Source: Flavobacteriales bacterium (GTDB taxonomy: Bacteria; Bacteroidota; Bacteroidia; Flavobacteriales_E; Vicingaceae). Taken from it: a stretch of DNA of 64,000 nucleotides. Made by a program: the position numbers and the translations under genes. This document shows positions 36,093 through 44,374 of the stretch, piece by piece (the first letter of the stretch is position 1; each line of letters begins with the position of its first letter). Below the pieces are notes generated by a model. That model searched no databases, was not told the DNA's origin, and saw nothing but the letters and a program-made list of their open reading frames with translations. Location of the stretch: the NCBI GenBank assembly GCA_020853105.1, contig JADYZM010000004.1:124001-188000 (forward strand). The letters are read 5' to 3'.

Positions 36093-36377
36093 ATGACAAA
36101 AGCGGATATAGTAAGCAAGATTGCAGACAAGACAGGAATTGAGAAATTAGCAGTACAAAGAACTGTGGAAGAATTCATGAAAGAAGTTAGAAAATCACTT
36201 GAAGGTGGAAAAAATGTTTATCTGAGAGGTTTTGGTAGTTTTGTAGTTAAGAAAAGAGCTCAAAAAACCGGTAGAAACATTTCTAAAAATACAACAATTA
36301 TAATACCCGAACACTTTATTCCTTCATTTAAACCATCTAAATCATTTATGGATAAAGTGAAAAAAAGCGTTAAGTAA
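36093..36377 (+). CDS. HU/IHF-family DNA-binding protein
   Basis: The 94-residue protein belongs to the HU/IHF family: TKADIVSKIADKTGIEKLAV, VYLRGFGSFVVKKRAQKTGR, and the C-terminal PSFKPSKSFMDKVKKSVK. It differs from the HU at 17659 in the arm (NISKNTTIIIPEHFIPSF rather than the PQTGKEIKI type) and has an IHF-like LRGFGSF, so it is a distinct paralogue. It bends DNA. It is followed after 34 bp by the 30-codon basic protein and then the RNase G/E gene. This order, next to mutY, is familiar in flavobacteria. Confidence 0.93.
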   Translation: MTKADIVSKIADKTGIEKLAVQRTVEEFMKEVRKSLEGGKNVYLRGFGSFVVKKRAQKTGRNISKNTTIIIPEHFIPSFKPSKSFMDKVKKSVK

Positions 36378-36411
36378 TTCATAAGATATTAATTAAATAA
36401 ATATAGAAATT

Positions 36412-36504
36412 ATGCCAAGCGGAAAGAAAAGAAAAAGACATAAAATGGCTACGCACAAGCGTAAAAAAAGACTTAGAAAAAACAGACACAAAAAGAAAAA
36501 ATAA
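36412..36504 (+). CDS. 30-residue basic protein, AURKAIP1/COX24-domain (mS38/bS22-like) ribosomal protein
   Basis: A very short frame from ATG 36412 to TAA 36504 encodes a 30-residue peptide of which more than half is Lys, Arg or His. It begins MPSGKKRKRHKMATHKRKKR and ends LRKNRHKKKK. The pattern matches the AURKAIP1/COX24 small-protein family of Bacteroidota, related to the mitochondrial ribosomal protein mS38 and the actinobacterial bS22. It would bind rRNA in the small subunit decoding region. It is too short for most gene finders. The position 34 bp after the HU-like gene and 109 bp before rng is consistent with a real cistron. Confidence 0.85.
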   Translation: MPSGKKRKRHKMATHKRKKRLRKNRHKKKK

Positions 36505-36555
36505 TTTCTTTTGATATTTAGCATTTTTAAGTGCTTTCATATTAATTTTCGTATT

Positions 36556-36575
36556 AAGCCCAAATCTTTGGGCTT
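36556..36575 (+). other. hairpin in the rng leader (attenuator or weak terminator)
   Basis: AAGCCCAAA and TTTGGGCTT (36556-36564 and 36567-36575) form a perfect inverted repeat with almost no loop. TGCACG and then five T follow. The T-tract is displaced, so termination would be inefficient. It lies 39 bases before the RNase G/E start, where it may act as a partial terminator or as a structured leader. Confidence 0.5.
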
Positions 36576-36613
36576 TGCACGTTTTTAGTGTTTAGTTACT
36601 AATATACTTCAAA

Positions 36614-38173
36614 ATGAGTGTTGAACTTATTATAGATTCTACGCCAAAAGAAGTTGTTATAGCTATTCTTCGCGACGGTAAACTACTCGAGCTTCATAAG
36701 GAGAAAAACAATAATAATTTTTCAGTTGGCGATATATACCTAGCTAAGGTAAAAAAGATTATGCCGGGCTTGAATGCCACATTTGTAAATGTTGGCTATG
36801 AAAAAGATGCATTTCTTCATTACCTAGACTTAGGTCCACAATTTCAATCGTATGTAAAATATACCAAAAGTGTTGTGGGCGGAGGACAAAACAGTTCCTC
36901 CCTGGATTTTAAATTTGAACCTGATATCGAAAAATCTGGTAAAATTGAAAAAGTGTTGAAAACCAATGAACAAATATTGGTTCAAATTGCAAAAGAACCC
37001 ATATCTACAAAAGGACCTAGGCTTAGCTCTGAAATTTCTATTGCCGGTCGGTATTTGGTTTTAGTTCCTTTTTCAGATAAAGTTTCAGTTTCACAAAAAA
37101 TAAAAAATAACGAGGAGAGAGACCGATTAATAAAATTAATTAAGAGTATAAAGCCTAAAGGATTTGGGGTAATTATCAGGACGGTTGCAGAAAATAAAAA
37201 AGTGTCAGAGCTACATTCAGACATGAATGATTTAACTGCAAAGTGGGAGCAATGTTTTTTAGGATTAAAAAACGCACACGCTCCCAAAAAGGTATTGGGA
37301 GAACTCGATAGGACATCTGCCTTGCTGAGGGATTTGTTAAACAATGATTTCAATAGTATTTCTGTAAATGATGACGCACTGTATCAAGAAATAAAAGGTT
37401 ATTTACACACCATTGCTCCCGAAAAAGAAAAAATAGCAAAATTATATACCGGAAAAGTTCCAATATTTGATAATTATGGTATTGAACGCCAAATAAAATC
37501 CTCTTTTGGTAGAAATGTAACCTTAAAATCCGGGATTTATTTGATTATTGAGCACACGGAAGCTTTGCATGTTATTGATGTAAATAGCGGACAGCGTGGA
37601 AAAAGAAAAGACAGCACACAAGAACAAAATGCATTGGAAGTTAACTTGGAAGCTGCCGAAGAAGTAGCTCGCCAACTTAGACTAAGAGATATGGGTGGAA
37701 TTGTTGTAGTTGATTTTATTGATATGAAAGAATCAGAAAATCGTCATCTTTTATACGAGAAAATGAAGGAATGTATGAAGGAAGATAGGGCAAAACACAA
37801 TATTCTTCCACCCAGCAAATTTGGCTTAGTACAAATTACACGACAAAGGGTCCGTCCCGAAATGGAAATTAAAACTACCGAGAAATGTCCTTCGTGCGGA
37901 GGAAGCGGAGAGGTGCAATCTACTGTTTTGTTAATTGACGATATAGAAAACACACTTAGATATATAACCGGACATTTGAAACATAAAAAATTGAGTATCC
38001 ATATCCATCCTTTTATTGATGCTTATATTAACAAACGTAAAGGTTGGTTTTCTTCATTAAAAAAAGAATGGCAAAAGCAGTTTTTATGCAATTTAGAAAT
38101 AGTTCCAACCACTTCATTTCACATGCTGCAATACAAGTTTTTTGATACAAACGATGATGAAATTGTGTTGTAA
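36614..38173 (+). CDS. rng: ribonuclease G/E family endoribonuclease
   Basis: The 519-residue protein has an S1-like domain (residues about 38-120: VGDIYLAKVKKIMPGLNATF, VNVGYEKDAFLH). The RNase E/G catalytic domain follows, with both metal-binding acidic motifs: HVIDVNSGQRGKRKD and GGIVVVDFIDMKESENR. The zinc-link motif is CPSCGGSG (in TTEKCPSCGGSGEVQ). The length fits RNase G or a minimal RNase E without the long C-terminal scaffold. It processes rRNA and mRNA in the cytoplasm. It follows the HU-like and bS22-like genes, with a hairpin in its leader. Confidence 0.95.
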   Translation: MSVELIIDSTPKEVVIAILRDGKLLELHKEKNNNNFSVGDIYLAKVKKIMPGLNATFVNVGYEKDAFLHYLDLGPQFQSYVKYTKSVVGGGQNSSSLDFKFEPDIEKSGKIEKVLKTNEQILVQIAKEPISTKGPRLSSEISIAGRYLVLVPFSDKVSVSQKIKNNEERDRLIKLIKSIKPKGFGVIIRTVAENKKVSELHSDMNDLTAKWEQCFLGLKNAHAPKKVLGELDRTSALLRDLLNNDFNSISVNDDALYQEIKGYLHTIAPEKEKIAKLYTGKVPIFDNYGIERQIKSSFGRNVTLKSGIYLIIEHTEALHVIDVNSGQRGKRKDSTQEQNALEVNLEAAEEVARQLRLRDMGGIVVVDFIDMKESENRHLLYEKMKECMKEDRAKHNILPPSKFGLVQITRQRVRPEMEIKTTEKCPSCGGSGEVQSTVLLIDDIENTLRYITGHLKHKKLSIHIHPFIDAYINKRKGWFSSLKKEWQKQFLCNLEIVPTTSFHMLQYKFFDTNDDEIVL

Positions 38174-38258
38174 AATGAAATATAAAAACTGTTCAAATCC
38201 TTTCTGTTTTTGTTTATAACAATAAAGCATTAAATAGTTAACAGAATATATAAAATTT

Positions 38259-38266
38259 TAAATTTG
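38259..38266 (+). promoter_or_regulatory. putative -7 element of the alpha-oxoamine synthase gene
   Basis: TAAATTTG matches TAnnTTTG and lies 24 bases before the ATG at 38291. No good -33 TTG is seen at the usual distance. Confidence 0.45.
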
Positions 38267-38290
38267 TAATCTCATAAACACGACTGAAAT

Positions 38291-39541
38291 ATGACTGATT
38301 TATTTGAAAAAATTAAGAAAAACAGAGGGCCATTAGGAAAATATTCCAAAGAATCACACGGCTATTTTACATTTCCAAAGCTGGAAGGAGAAATAAATGC
38401 TAAAATGAAGTTTAGAGGGAAAGAAGTTTTGCAATGGAGTTTAAATAATTACCTCGGACTTGCCAACCATCCGGAAGTTAGAAAAACTGATGCAGATGCA
38501 GCAGCAGAATGGGGATTAGGTTATCCAATGGGTGCAAGAATGATGTCGGGCAACTCAAACCTGCATGAAAAACTTGAAGCAGAATTAGCTGCTTTTGAAC
38601 AAAAGCAAGATTCTATTTTGTTGAATTACGGATACCAGGGAATGGTTTCTGCTATCGATAGCTTGGTAGATAGAAATGATGTAATTGTTTATGATGCCGA
38701 ATCTCACGCATGTATTTTAGATGGAGTTCGTTTACACCAAGGAAAAAGATTTGTATATCAACATAACAACATGGAAAGCCTTGTTAATATGCTTGAAAAA
38801 GCCACACGAATTGTTGAAAAAACAAACGGTGGTATTTTAGTTATTACTGAAGGGGTTTTTGGCATGTCCGGTAATCAAGGAAAACTTAAAGAAATTGTTG
38901 GACTAAAATCACGATTTAACTTTAGATTGTTTGTTGATGATGCTCATGGCTTTGGAACTATGGGGCAAAATGGAATTGGAACAGGTGAAGCACAAGGTTG
39001 TCAGGCAGGTATTGATGTTTATTTTGGAACTTTTGCCAAAGCAATGGGTAGTGTTGGTGGTTTTATAGCTGCTGATGAGCAAGTAATTGATTTTTTGAGA
39101 TACAATATGCGTTCTCAAATTTTCGCAAAATCAATGCCAATGCCCTTAGTAGTTGGAAATTTAAAAAGATTAGAATTGTTAAGAACCAAACCGGAATTGA
39201 GAGAGAAATTATGGGTTATTGCTAATGCAATTCAAAAGGGATTTAAAGAAAATGGGTTCAATATTGGAACTACAGCAACACAAGTAACTCCGGTGATTCT
39301 CAATGGAGATGTTCCTGAAGCAACCAACTTAATCATCGATTTGCGAGAGAATCATAATATTTTCTGTTCAATAGTTGTATATCCGGTAGTTCCAAAAGGA
39401 ATAATCATGTTGAGAATTATACCAACAGCAGTTCATAGTTTAGACGATGTTAACTATACAATTGAAGCATTCAAAACTATTAAAGGTAAACTTGAAAAAG
39501 GCGAATATAAAGCTGAACAGATTGCTTCGGTTTCGAAATAA
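38291..39541 (+). CDS. alpha-oxoamine synthase family PLP enzyme (serine palmitoyltransferase / cysteate acyltransferase / KBL-like)
   Basis: The 416-residue protein belongs to the alpha-oxoamine synthase group of fold type I PLP enzymes: QWSLNNYLGLANHPEVRKT, GARMMSGNSNLHEKLEAELA, DAESHACILDGVRLHQGKR, FVDDAHGFGTMG, and the Schiff-base lysine in GTFAKAMGSVGGFIAADE. Such enzymes condense an amino acid with an acyl-CoA. In Bacteroidota the closest roles are serine palmitoyltransferase (sphingolipids), cysteate acyltransferase (sulfonolipids tied to gliding), or 2-amino-3-ketobutyrate ligase. I cannot choose between them. The gene is monocistronic with its own promoter-like box and terminator. 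Confidence 0.85.
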   Translation: MTDLFEKIKKNRGPLGKYSKESHGYFTFPKLEGEINAKMKFRGKEVLQWSLNNYLGLANHPEVRKTDADAAAEWGLGYPMGARMMSGNSNLHEKLEAELAAFEQKQDSILLNYGYQGMVSAIDSLVDRNDVIVYDAESHACILDGVRLHQGKRFVYQHNNMESLVNMLEKATRIVEKTNGGILVITEGVFGMSGNQGKLKEIVGLKSRFNFRLFVDDAHGFGTMGQNGIGTGEAQGCQAGIDVYFGTFAKAMGSVGGFIAADEQVIDFLRYNMRSQIFAKSMPMPLVVGNLKRLELLRTKPELREKLWVIANAIQKGFKENGFNIGTTATQVTPVILNGDVPEATNLIIDLRENHNIFCSIVVYPVVPKGIIMLRIIPTAVHSLDDVNYTIEAFKTIKGKLEKGEYKAEQIASVSK

Positions 39542-39557
39542 TAATTTTTTAAATGCT

Positions 39558-39588
39558 AAAAAGCCCTTAAATTTTTAAGGGCTTTTTT
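39558..39588. terminator. bidirectional intrinsic terminator overlapping the GNAT gene end
   Basis: AAAAAGCCCTTAA and TTAAGGGCTTTTT (39558-39570 and 39575-39587) form a perfect 13-bp stem with an ATTT loop, symmetric with A and T tracts. It serves the plus-strand synthase gene. It also contains the last codons and stop of the minus-strand acetyltransferase gene. Confidence 0.9.
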
Positions 39589-40136
39589 AGTGCAAATATT
39601 TCAGCATTACACTTGCAGGGAGGGGCTCCACAGATTGCACAATTGTAGTTTTTCTCGATACTGTCATTATACCAATATTTTGGAATAAATTTTAGCATTT
39701 GAAAATTGTTGTTTATCAATATATTTCTCATGTTATTGGTTTCTTCTTTTTCCCAACAAACAGAAACTATACCATCAATAGAATCTTTTAATTGATGAAT
39801 TGATTTTTTAAAAAGCTGACTCGCAATTCCTTTATTTTGGTAATTTACATCAACTCCGATGTAATACAATTTTGCTATTTTTTTACAGTCCGAAAAATAT
39901 TTGCTCACAACATCTCCATGAGATAAATAAGAATTTTTAAAATCTCCAACTTGGTCTAATTCATAAAAAATAAAACCGATTACGGTTTCATTTTCTAAAT
40001 AACAAAATGCTATTTTGTTTTTGTTTCCTATCCAACTATTTACAGTTTCTAATGAAATAAAATGTTTGCCAAACAATTTATCGAAAAGATGTACGATAGT
40101 GATACAATCGGTTTTTTTTATCTTTTTAATTTCCAT
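39567..40136 (-). CDS. GNAT-family N-acetyltransferase with C-terminal cysteine cluster
   Basis: The 189-residue protein has a GNAT fold: TVIGFIFYELDQVG in the beta4 region, then KLYYIGVDVNYQNKGIASQL, which contains the acetyl-CoA-binding Q/N-x-G-x-G/A motif, followed by a helix and GIVSVCWEKEETNNMRN. The last 25 residues carry four cysteines in C-x2-C-x4-C-x-C (NCAICGAPPCKCNAEIF), suggesting a small zinc site. The substrate is unknown. Its start shares one base with the ZIP transporter stop (TAATG), so it is coupled. Its final codons form half of the shared terminator. Confidence 0.82.
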   Translation of the reverse strand: MEIKKIKKTDCITIVHLFDKLFGKHFISLETVNSWIGNKNKIAFCYLENETVIGFIFYELDQVGDFKNSYLSHGDVVSKYFSDCKKIAKLYYIGVDVNYQNKGIASQLFKKSIHQLKDSIDGIVSVCWEKEETNNMRNILINNNFQMLKFIPKYWYNDSIEKNYNCAICGAPPCKCNAEIFALKKPLKI

Positions 40137-40861
40137 TAAAGAAGAACAATTATTGCTGAAATTAACCCAAGAATTATCACCATAAATTTTTTAAGATCAA
40201 ATTTATGAGCTTCACTGGTTTCAAATAATATTGTGGTTGAAACGTGTAATAAAATCCCAACGGCTAGTGCATTTATTAGGGCAACATTATCAAGAAGATG
40301 ACTGCCATAGGTTGTTGCTAAAAACAAGCCAAGAGGAGCCGTAATTGCAAAAATAAAAACACTGAAAATCCGGTATTTTAAACGGGTTTTATTTGTAACC
40401 ATTAGTGTTGCAAGAATAACAGCTATCGGAACCTTGTGAATAAGTATTCCAATTAACAAGGAGGTGTTGTTAAAAGAATGTCCGTGGTGAGCATGCGGCT
40501 CAACAAGCACCATCCCTTCAACAAAAGAGTGAATGCACAAACTTAAAAAAAGAGAATAGGGGAATGAGCTTTTTTCTTTTGAAGGATGATAATGCCCGTG
40601 TTCGATACCTTTAGAAAAATATTCAAGTAAAATTTGAAGCAAAAAACCAATGAGTATAAATATTCCAATGCTGTAAGAATATTCGTGGTATAGCTCCGGT
40701 ATTAAATGCAAAAAGCAGATTGCCAACAAAAATGAACCGCTAAACGACAATAACATTTTTAGATTAACGGTTATTGGCGTTTTAAAATAAGTAATTATCC
40801 AACCCGATAAAAGAGGAAGCAGAAAGAGTAAAGTATATGTTGTTGGCTCGTTAAATTCCAT
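40136..40861 (-). CDS. ZIP family divalent metal transporter
   Basis: The 241-residue membrane protein has about eight hydrophobic segments. The ZIP metal-binding helices are visible: LCIHSFVEGMVL (TM4-like HSxxEG) and LIHKVPIAVILATLM (TM5-like HKxP). A histidine-rich stretch (EPHAHHGHSF) lies between them and another (HGHYHPSKE) sits in the cytoplasmic loop. ZIP proteins import Zn2+ or other divalent metals. The gene overlaps the methyltransferase gene by 11 bases and the acetyltransferase start by one base, so the three form one transcript. Confidence 0.92.
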   Translation of the reverse strand: MEFNEPTTYTLLFLLPLLSGWIITYFKTPITVNLKMLLSFSGSFLLAICFLHLIPELYHEYSYSIGIFILIGFLLQILLEYFSKGIEHGHYHPSKEKSSFPYSLFLSLCIHSFVEGMVLVEPHAHHGHSFNNTSLLIGILIHKVPIAVILATLMVTNKTRLKYRIFSVFIFAITAPLGLFLATTYGSHLLDNVALINALAVGILLHVSTTILFETSEAHKFDLKKFMVIILGLISAIIVLL

Positions 40862-41603
40862 TTTTTTTTGATATAATAATTAATCTGTCAGAATCAACTG
40901 AATTGAAAGGGCGTAAAGAATAATCCCCAAAAAATTCTTCAATTTTTAGTTTAGCAAGTTTATGATATCTATAAAAATCGTCTAACGACAATAGTTTAAC
41001 TCGCTCGGTAAAATGGTATTCTTTCGAGTTTTGAGTAAAACGTATATGTTTTACTACGAATCCTTGTTCAATTTCTTTGTTTATCTTAAATTCTATTCCA
41101 TTGATAATTTTTGTTTCAGATGGATTTAAGTTAGACTTTACTTTTTCCGAATTAAAAAAATCAATGACAAAAACTCCATTTTGTTTTAAACTTGAAGCAA
41201 TTGATTTGATTGCCCTTGTATTATCTATATCATCATCAAAATAGCCGAAGCTGGTAAATAAATTGAGAGCATAGTCGTAGGTTTCTTCGTTCAATGGGAT
41301 TCTGATATCATTTACATAAAATTTTAGTGTTGCATTTTCGTTTTGTTTAGCATCTTTTATACTGTTTTCAGACAAATCAAACCCATCAGTGGTGTATCCC
41401 ATTTGGTTAATATATACGGAGTGCCTTCCTTTGCCACAAGCAACATCTAGAACTTTTGAGTTCAACGAAGGATTTAGATATGAAAAAATGTTTTTTATAA
41501 AAAATTCAGCTTCTATTTGATTTCTTTCTTTATATAATTGGTGGTAAAAAGGGGAATCAAACCAAGTTTTGAACCATTCGTTATTTGAATTATTTTGTTG
41601 CAT
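40851..41603 (-). CDS. class I SAM-dependent methyltransferase
   Basis: The 250-residue protein has the Rossmann-type SAM-binding motif I SKVLDVACGKGRHSVYINQM and the acidic end of strand 2 in GFDLSENSIKDA. It then shows DYALNLFTSFGYFDDDIDNT in the motif III region and VFVIDFFNSEKV. It is of the Methyltransf_25 type, with a C-terminal beta-rich insert. The substrate cannot be deduced: such proteins act on small molecules, tRNA or proteins. It is the first gene of the methyltransferase-ZIP-GNAT run and sits 20 bp after the M3 peptidase start. Confidence 0.85.
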   Translation of the reverse strand: MQQNNSNNEWFKTWFDSPFYHQLYKERNQIEAEFFIKNIFSYLNPSLNSKVLDVACGKGRHSVYINQMGYTTDGFDLSENSIKDAKQNENATLKFYVNDIRIPLNEETYDYALNLFTSFGYFDDDIDNTRAIKSIASSLKQNGVFVIDFFNSEKVKSNLNPSETKIINGIEFKINKEIEQGFVVKHIRFTQNSKEYHFTERVKLLSLDDFYRYHKLAKLKIEEFFGDYSLRPFNSVDSDRLIIISKKNGI

Positions 41604-41623
41604 TAAGTAAGCAGCAATTAGAT

Positions 41624-43666
41624 TTAGTTAATGTTTACTAATAAACCGGCTCTTTTAAGTAGTGCATCATTTTCGGGCTTTTTACCTCTAAATTTAACAT
41701 ATAGCTCCATTGGATGTTCGGTTCCACCTTTGCTCAATATGTATTCTTTAAATTTATTGGCAATTTCAGTATTAAAAATACCGTTTTCTTTAAAAAAATA
41801 GAAAGTATCTGCATCTAAAACCTCTGCCCATTTATAAGAATAATATCCGGCAGAGTATCCACCTTGGAATATATGTGAAAATGAAGTGCTTACACAGGTT
41901 CCATCAATTATAGGGGTTAGTTGAGTATCTTGAGTTGATTGTTTTTCAAAATCAAATACTGAGGTAATGTTTTCTGGATTTGTAGTGTGCCATTTCATGT
42001 CTAAAATTCCAAAGTTAAGTTGACGAACAATGTTTGTCGCTTCCATAAAATTTGCTGAAGCTTTGATTTTTTCAATCAATTCAAAAGGAATGATTTCTCC
42101 TGTTTGGTAATGTTTGGCAAACAATTTTAAGGTTTCTTCTTCGTAGCACCAATTTTCCATCACTTGGGAAGGGAGTTCTACAAAATCTCTAAAAACATTG
42201 GTTCCGGAAAGGCTTGGATAAATCGTATTTGCTAACATTCCATGAAGTGCATGTCCAAATTCATGAAAGAGTGTAGTAACTTCTCCAAAATTTAACAACG
42301 ATGGTTTTGTTTCAGTAGCACGGGTAAAATTACATACATTAGCTACATGTGGTCTGTTGTTTATTCCATTTTTAATAAATTGGCAGTTGTAGGTAGTCAT
42401 CCAGGCACCGTTTTTCTTTCCTGGTCTTGGGTGAAAATCCGCATAAAAAACGGCAATAAAATTGTTGTTTCTATCAAAAACCTCATAAGTAAAAATTTCA
42501 GAATGGTATTTTTCAATTTGTGAGCTTTCTTTAAATGTTAATCCAAAAAGTTTATTAGCTACTGCAAAAGCACCGGAAACTACATTTTTTAATTCAAAAT
42601 AAGGTTTGAGTTTTTCATCATCTAAATCAAATAGTTTTTGTTTTAATTTTTCTCTATAAAAGGCAGTGTCCCATGCTTGAAGCTTTCCTTCAAATCCAAG
42701 AGAATGAGCAAAATCAGTAAGTTTTTCGAGTTCTTTAAGTGCATAAGGTTTTGCTTTATCCAATAATTCATTTAAAAACGAAAAAACTGTATTCGGATGG
42801 TTTGCCATTTGTTCTTCCAATACAAAATGTGCGTGATTTTTGTATCCCAACAAATTGGCACGTTGAAAACGTAGTTCAACAATTCGCTTAACAATATTTT
42901 GATTGTCAAATTCATCGCCTTTACATGATTTTGTTGCGTTTGCCAAATATAACTTTTCTCGAAGTTCGCGTTTTTCAGAGTAAGTCATAAAAGGAATATA
43001 ACTTGGATAGGCTAATGTAAATACCCAACCTTCTTTATTTTTTTGTTTTGCAGTAATTGATGCTGCCTCAACAACTCCATCGGGTAAACCTACCAAATCT
43101 TGTTTGTTGGTTATATTCAATTCGTATTTGTTTGTTTCTGCCAAAACATTGTTTCCAAATTGCAATGAAAGTTGTGATAATTCCACATCAATTTTTCTGA
43201 GTATATCTTTATCATTTTCGTTCAAATTAGCCCCGTTTCTAACAAAACCTTTGTATGTTTTATCTAACAACATAAATTGTTCTGTTGTTAAATTTTGTCG
43301 TTCTTCTTTGTTGTTGTAAATGGTCTTTATTCTTTCAAATAAATGTTGGTTAAGAGCAATGTCATTGCTAAATTCTGTAAGTATTGGCGAAACTTCTGTG
43401 GCAATTTGCTGCAATTCTTCGCTGGTTTCTGAAGAAGTTTGATTGAAAAATATAGAAGTGATTGTATTCAACAGATTTCCGCTAAAGTCTAAAGCCTCAA
43501 CCGTGTTTTTAAAAGTAGGAGAGTCTTGGTTGTTGATTATCAAATTAATTTCATTACGACTTTCTTCTATTGCTTTTTCAATAGCAGGTTTGTAATGTTC
43601 GTTTTTTAGTAGAGAAAAAGGTGGTGTTTTATGTAAGGTTGAAAATTCTAATAATAACGGATTCAT
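41624..43666 (-). CDS. M3 family oligopeptidase (Dcp / oligopeptidase A type)
   Basis: The 680-residue protein matches the M3A thimet-oligopeptidase family. It has the zinc motif HEFGHALHGML with the third ligand in the downstream FRDFVELPSQVMENW. The family stretches GAWMTTYNCQF and FSHIFQGGYSAGYYSYKWAE are also present. It lacks a signal peptide, so it acts in the cytoplasm, cutting short oligopeptides or dipeptides from their C-terminus. It is the second cytoplasmic metallopeptidase in the window after the M32 enzyme. A TAATTTTG -7-like box is about 40 bases upstream. Confidence 0.95.
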   Translation of the reverse strand: MNPLLLEFSTLHKTPPFSLLKNEHYKPAIEKAIEESRNEINLIINNQDSPTFKNTVEALDFSGNLLNTITSIFFNQTSSETSEELQQIATEVSPILTEFSNDIALNQHLFERIKTIYNNKEERQNLTTEQFMLLDKTYKGFVRNGANLNENDKDILRKIDVELSQLSLQFGNNVLAETNKYELNITNKQDLVGLPDGVVEAASITAKQKNKEGWVFTLAYPSYIPFMTYSEKRELREKLYLANATKSCKGDEFDNQNIVKRIVELRFQRANLLGYKNHAHFVLEEQMANHPNTVFSFLNELLDKAKPYALKELEKLTDFAHSLGFEGKLQAWDTAFYREKLKQKLFDLDDEKLKPYFELKNVVSGAFAVANKLFGLTFKESSQIEKYHSEIFTYEVFDRNNNFIAVFYADFHPRPGKKNGAWMTTYNCQFIKNGINNRPHVANVCNFTRATETKPSLLNFGEVTTLFHEFGHALHGMLANTIYPSLSGTNVFRDFVELPSQVMENWCYEEETLKLFAKHYQTGEIIPFELIEKIKASANFMEATNIVRQLNFGILDMKWHTTNPENITSVFDFEKQSTQDTQLTPIIDGTCVSTSFSHIFQGGYSAGYYSYKWAEVLDADTFYFFKENGIFNTEIANKFKEYILSKGGTEHPMELYVKFRGKKPENDALLKRAGLLVNIN

Positions 43667-43704
43667 AATATTAATTTAATTGTTGATTTAAATTTTTTTG
43701 ATTG

Positions 43705-43712
43705 CAAAATTA
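43705..43712 (-). promoter_or_regulatory. putative -7 element of the M3 peptidase gene
   Basis: On the minus strand TAATTTTG matches TAnnTTTG and is about 39 bases before the peptidase ATG. This is a motif-only call. Confidence 0.35.
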
Positions 43713-43738
43713 AGGCTTTATTTTTCGAATAAGTGAAT

Positions 43739-44239
43739 CTAAACACGTTTTCCCAATTCAATAACCTCCATGTCTTTAATACTATATCCATCAATGACAA
43801 ACCTTACCAAAGTTTTTACCTGATGAAAACCAGATTTTCCACATGCACCAGGATTAATGTGTAAAGTTTTAATTTTTTCATCAAAAATTATTTTTAAAAT
43901 GTGAGAATGTCCGCAAATAAAAAGTTTTGGAGGATTTTTATACAATTCATTTTTTATTTCGGGGGTGTATCTGTTGGGATATCCTCCAATGTGAGTAATT
44001 AAAACATCAACCTGTTCACAATAAAAACGAAGTGTTTTTTGGAATGACTTTCTAATGCTTTGTCCGTCAATATTTCCATATACTCCTTTTACGACAGGGC
44101 AAATTTTTTCCAAACATTCAATTACTTTATAATCTCCAATATCTCCGGCATGCCAAATTTCATCACATTCAGCAAAATATGTATTGATTTTTTCATCAAA
44201 ATACCCGTGAGTGTCTGAAAGTAGTCCAATTCTTTTCAT
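43739..44239 (-). CDS. YfcE/MJ0936-type metallophosphoesterase
   Basis: From the ATG at 44239 the protein is 166 residues and starts exactly at the first metal motif, MKRIGLLSDTHGYFDEKI. An extension to 44344 exists but is not family-like. The other ligands follow in order: EIWHAGDIGDY, KGVYGNIDG, VLITHIGGYP, LFICGHSHILKI, and the closing TLHINPGACG. This is the small cytoplasmic YfcE/MJ0936 phosphodiesterase family, which hydrolyses phosphodiesters in vitro. The physiological substrate is unclear. It is divergent from the outer-membrane protein gene at 44375. Confidence 0.92.
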   Translation of the reverse strand: MKRIGLLSDTHGYFDEKINTYFAECDEIWHAGDIGDYKVIECLEKICPVVKGVYGNIDGQSIRKSFQKTLRFYCEQVDVLITHIGGYPNRYTPEIKNELYKNPPKLFICGHSHILKIIFDEKIKTLHINPGACGKSGFHQVKTLVRFVIDGYSIKDMEVIELGKRV

Positions 44240-44374
44240 AATTGTAAAAATAGTTTTTACTTCATTAAAAAATAGGATTATTAGTAACATTTGGCTTAAT
44301 TTCGGTGTTTCAACAATAAAAAATAAGATTGTGAGTTTTTTCAACTTGATAAATATTTAAAATAAAAAATTACA

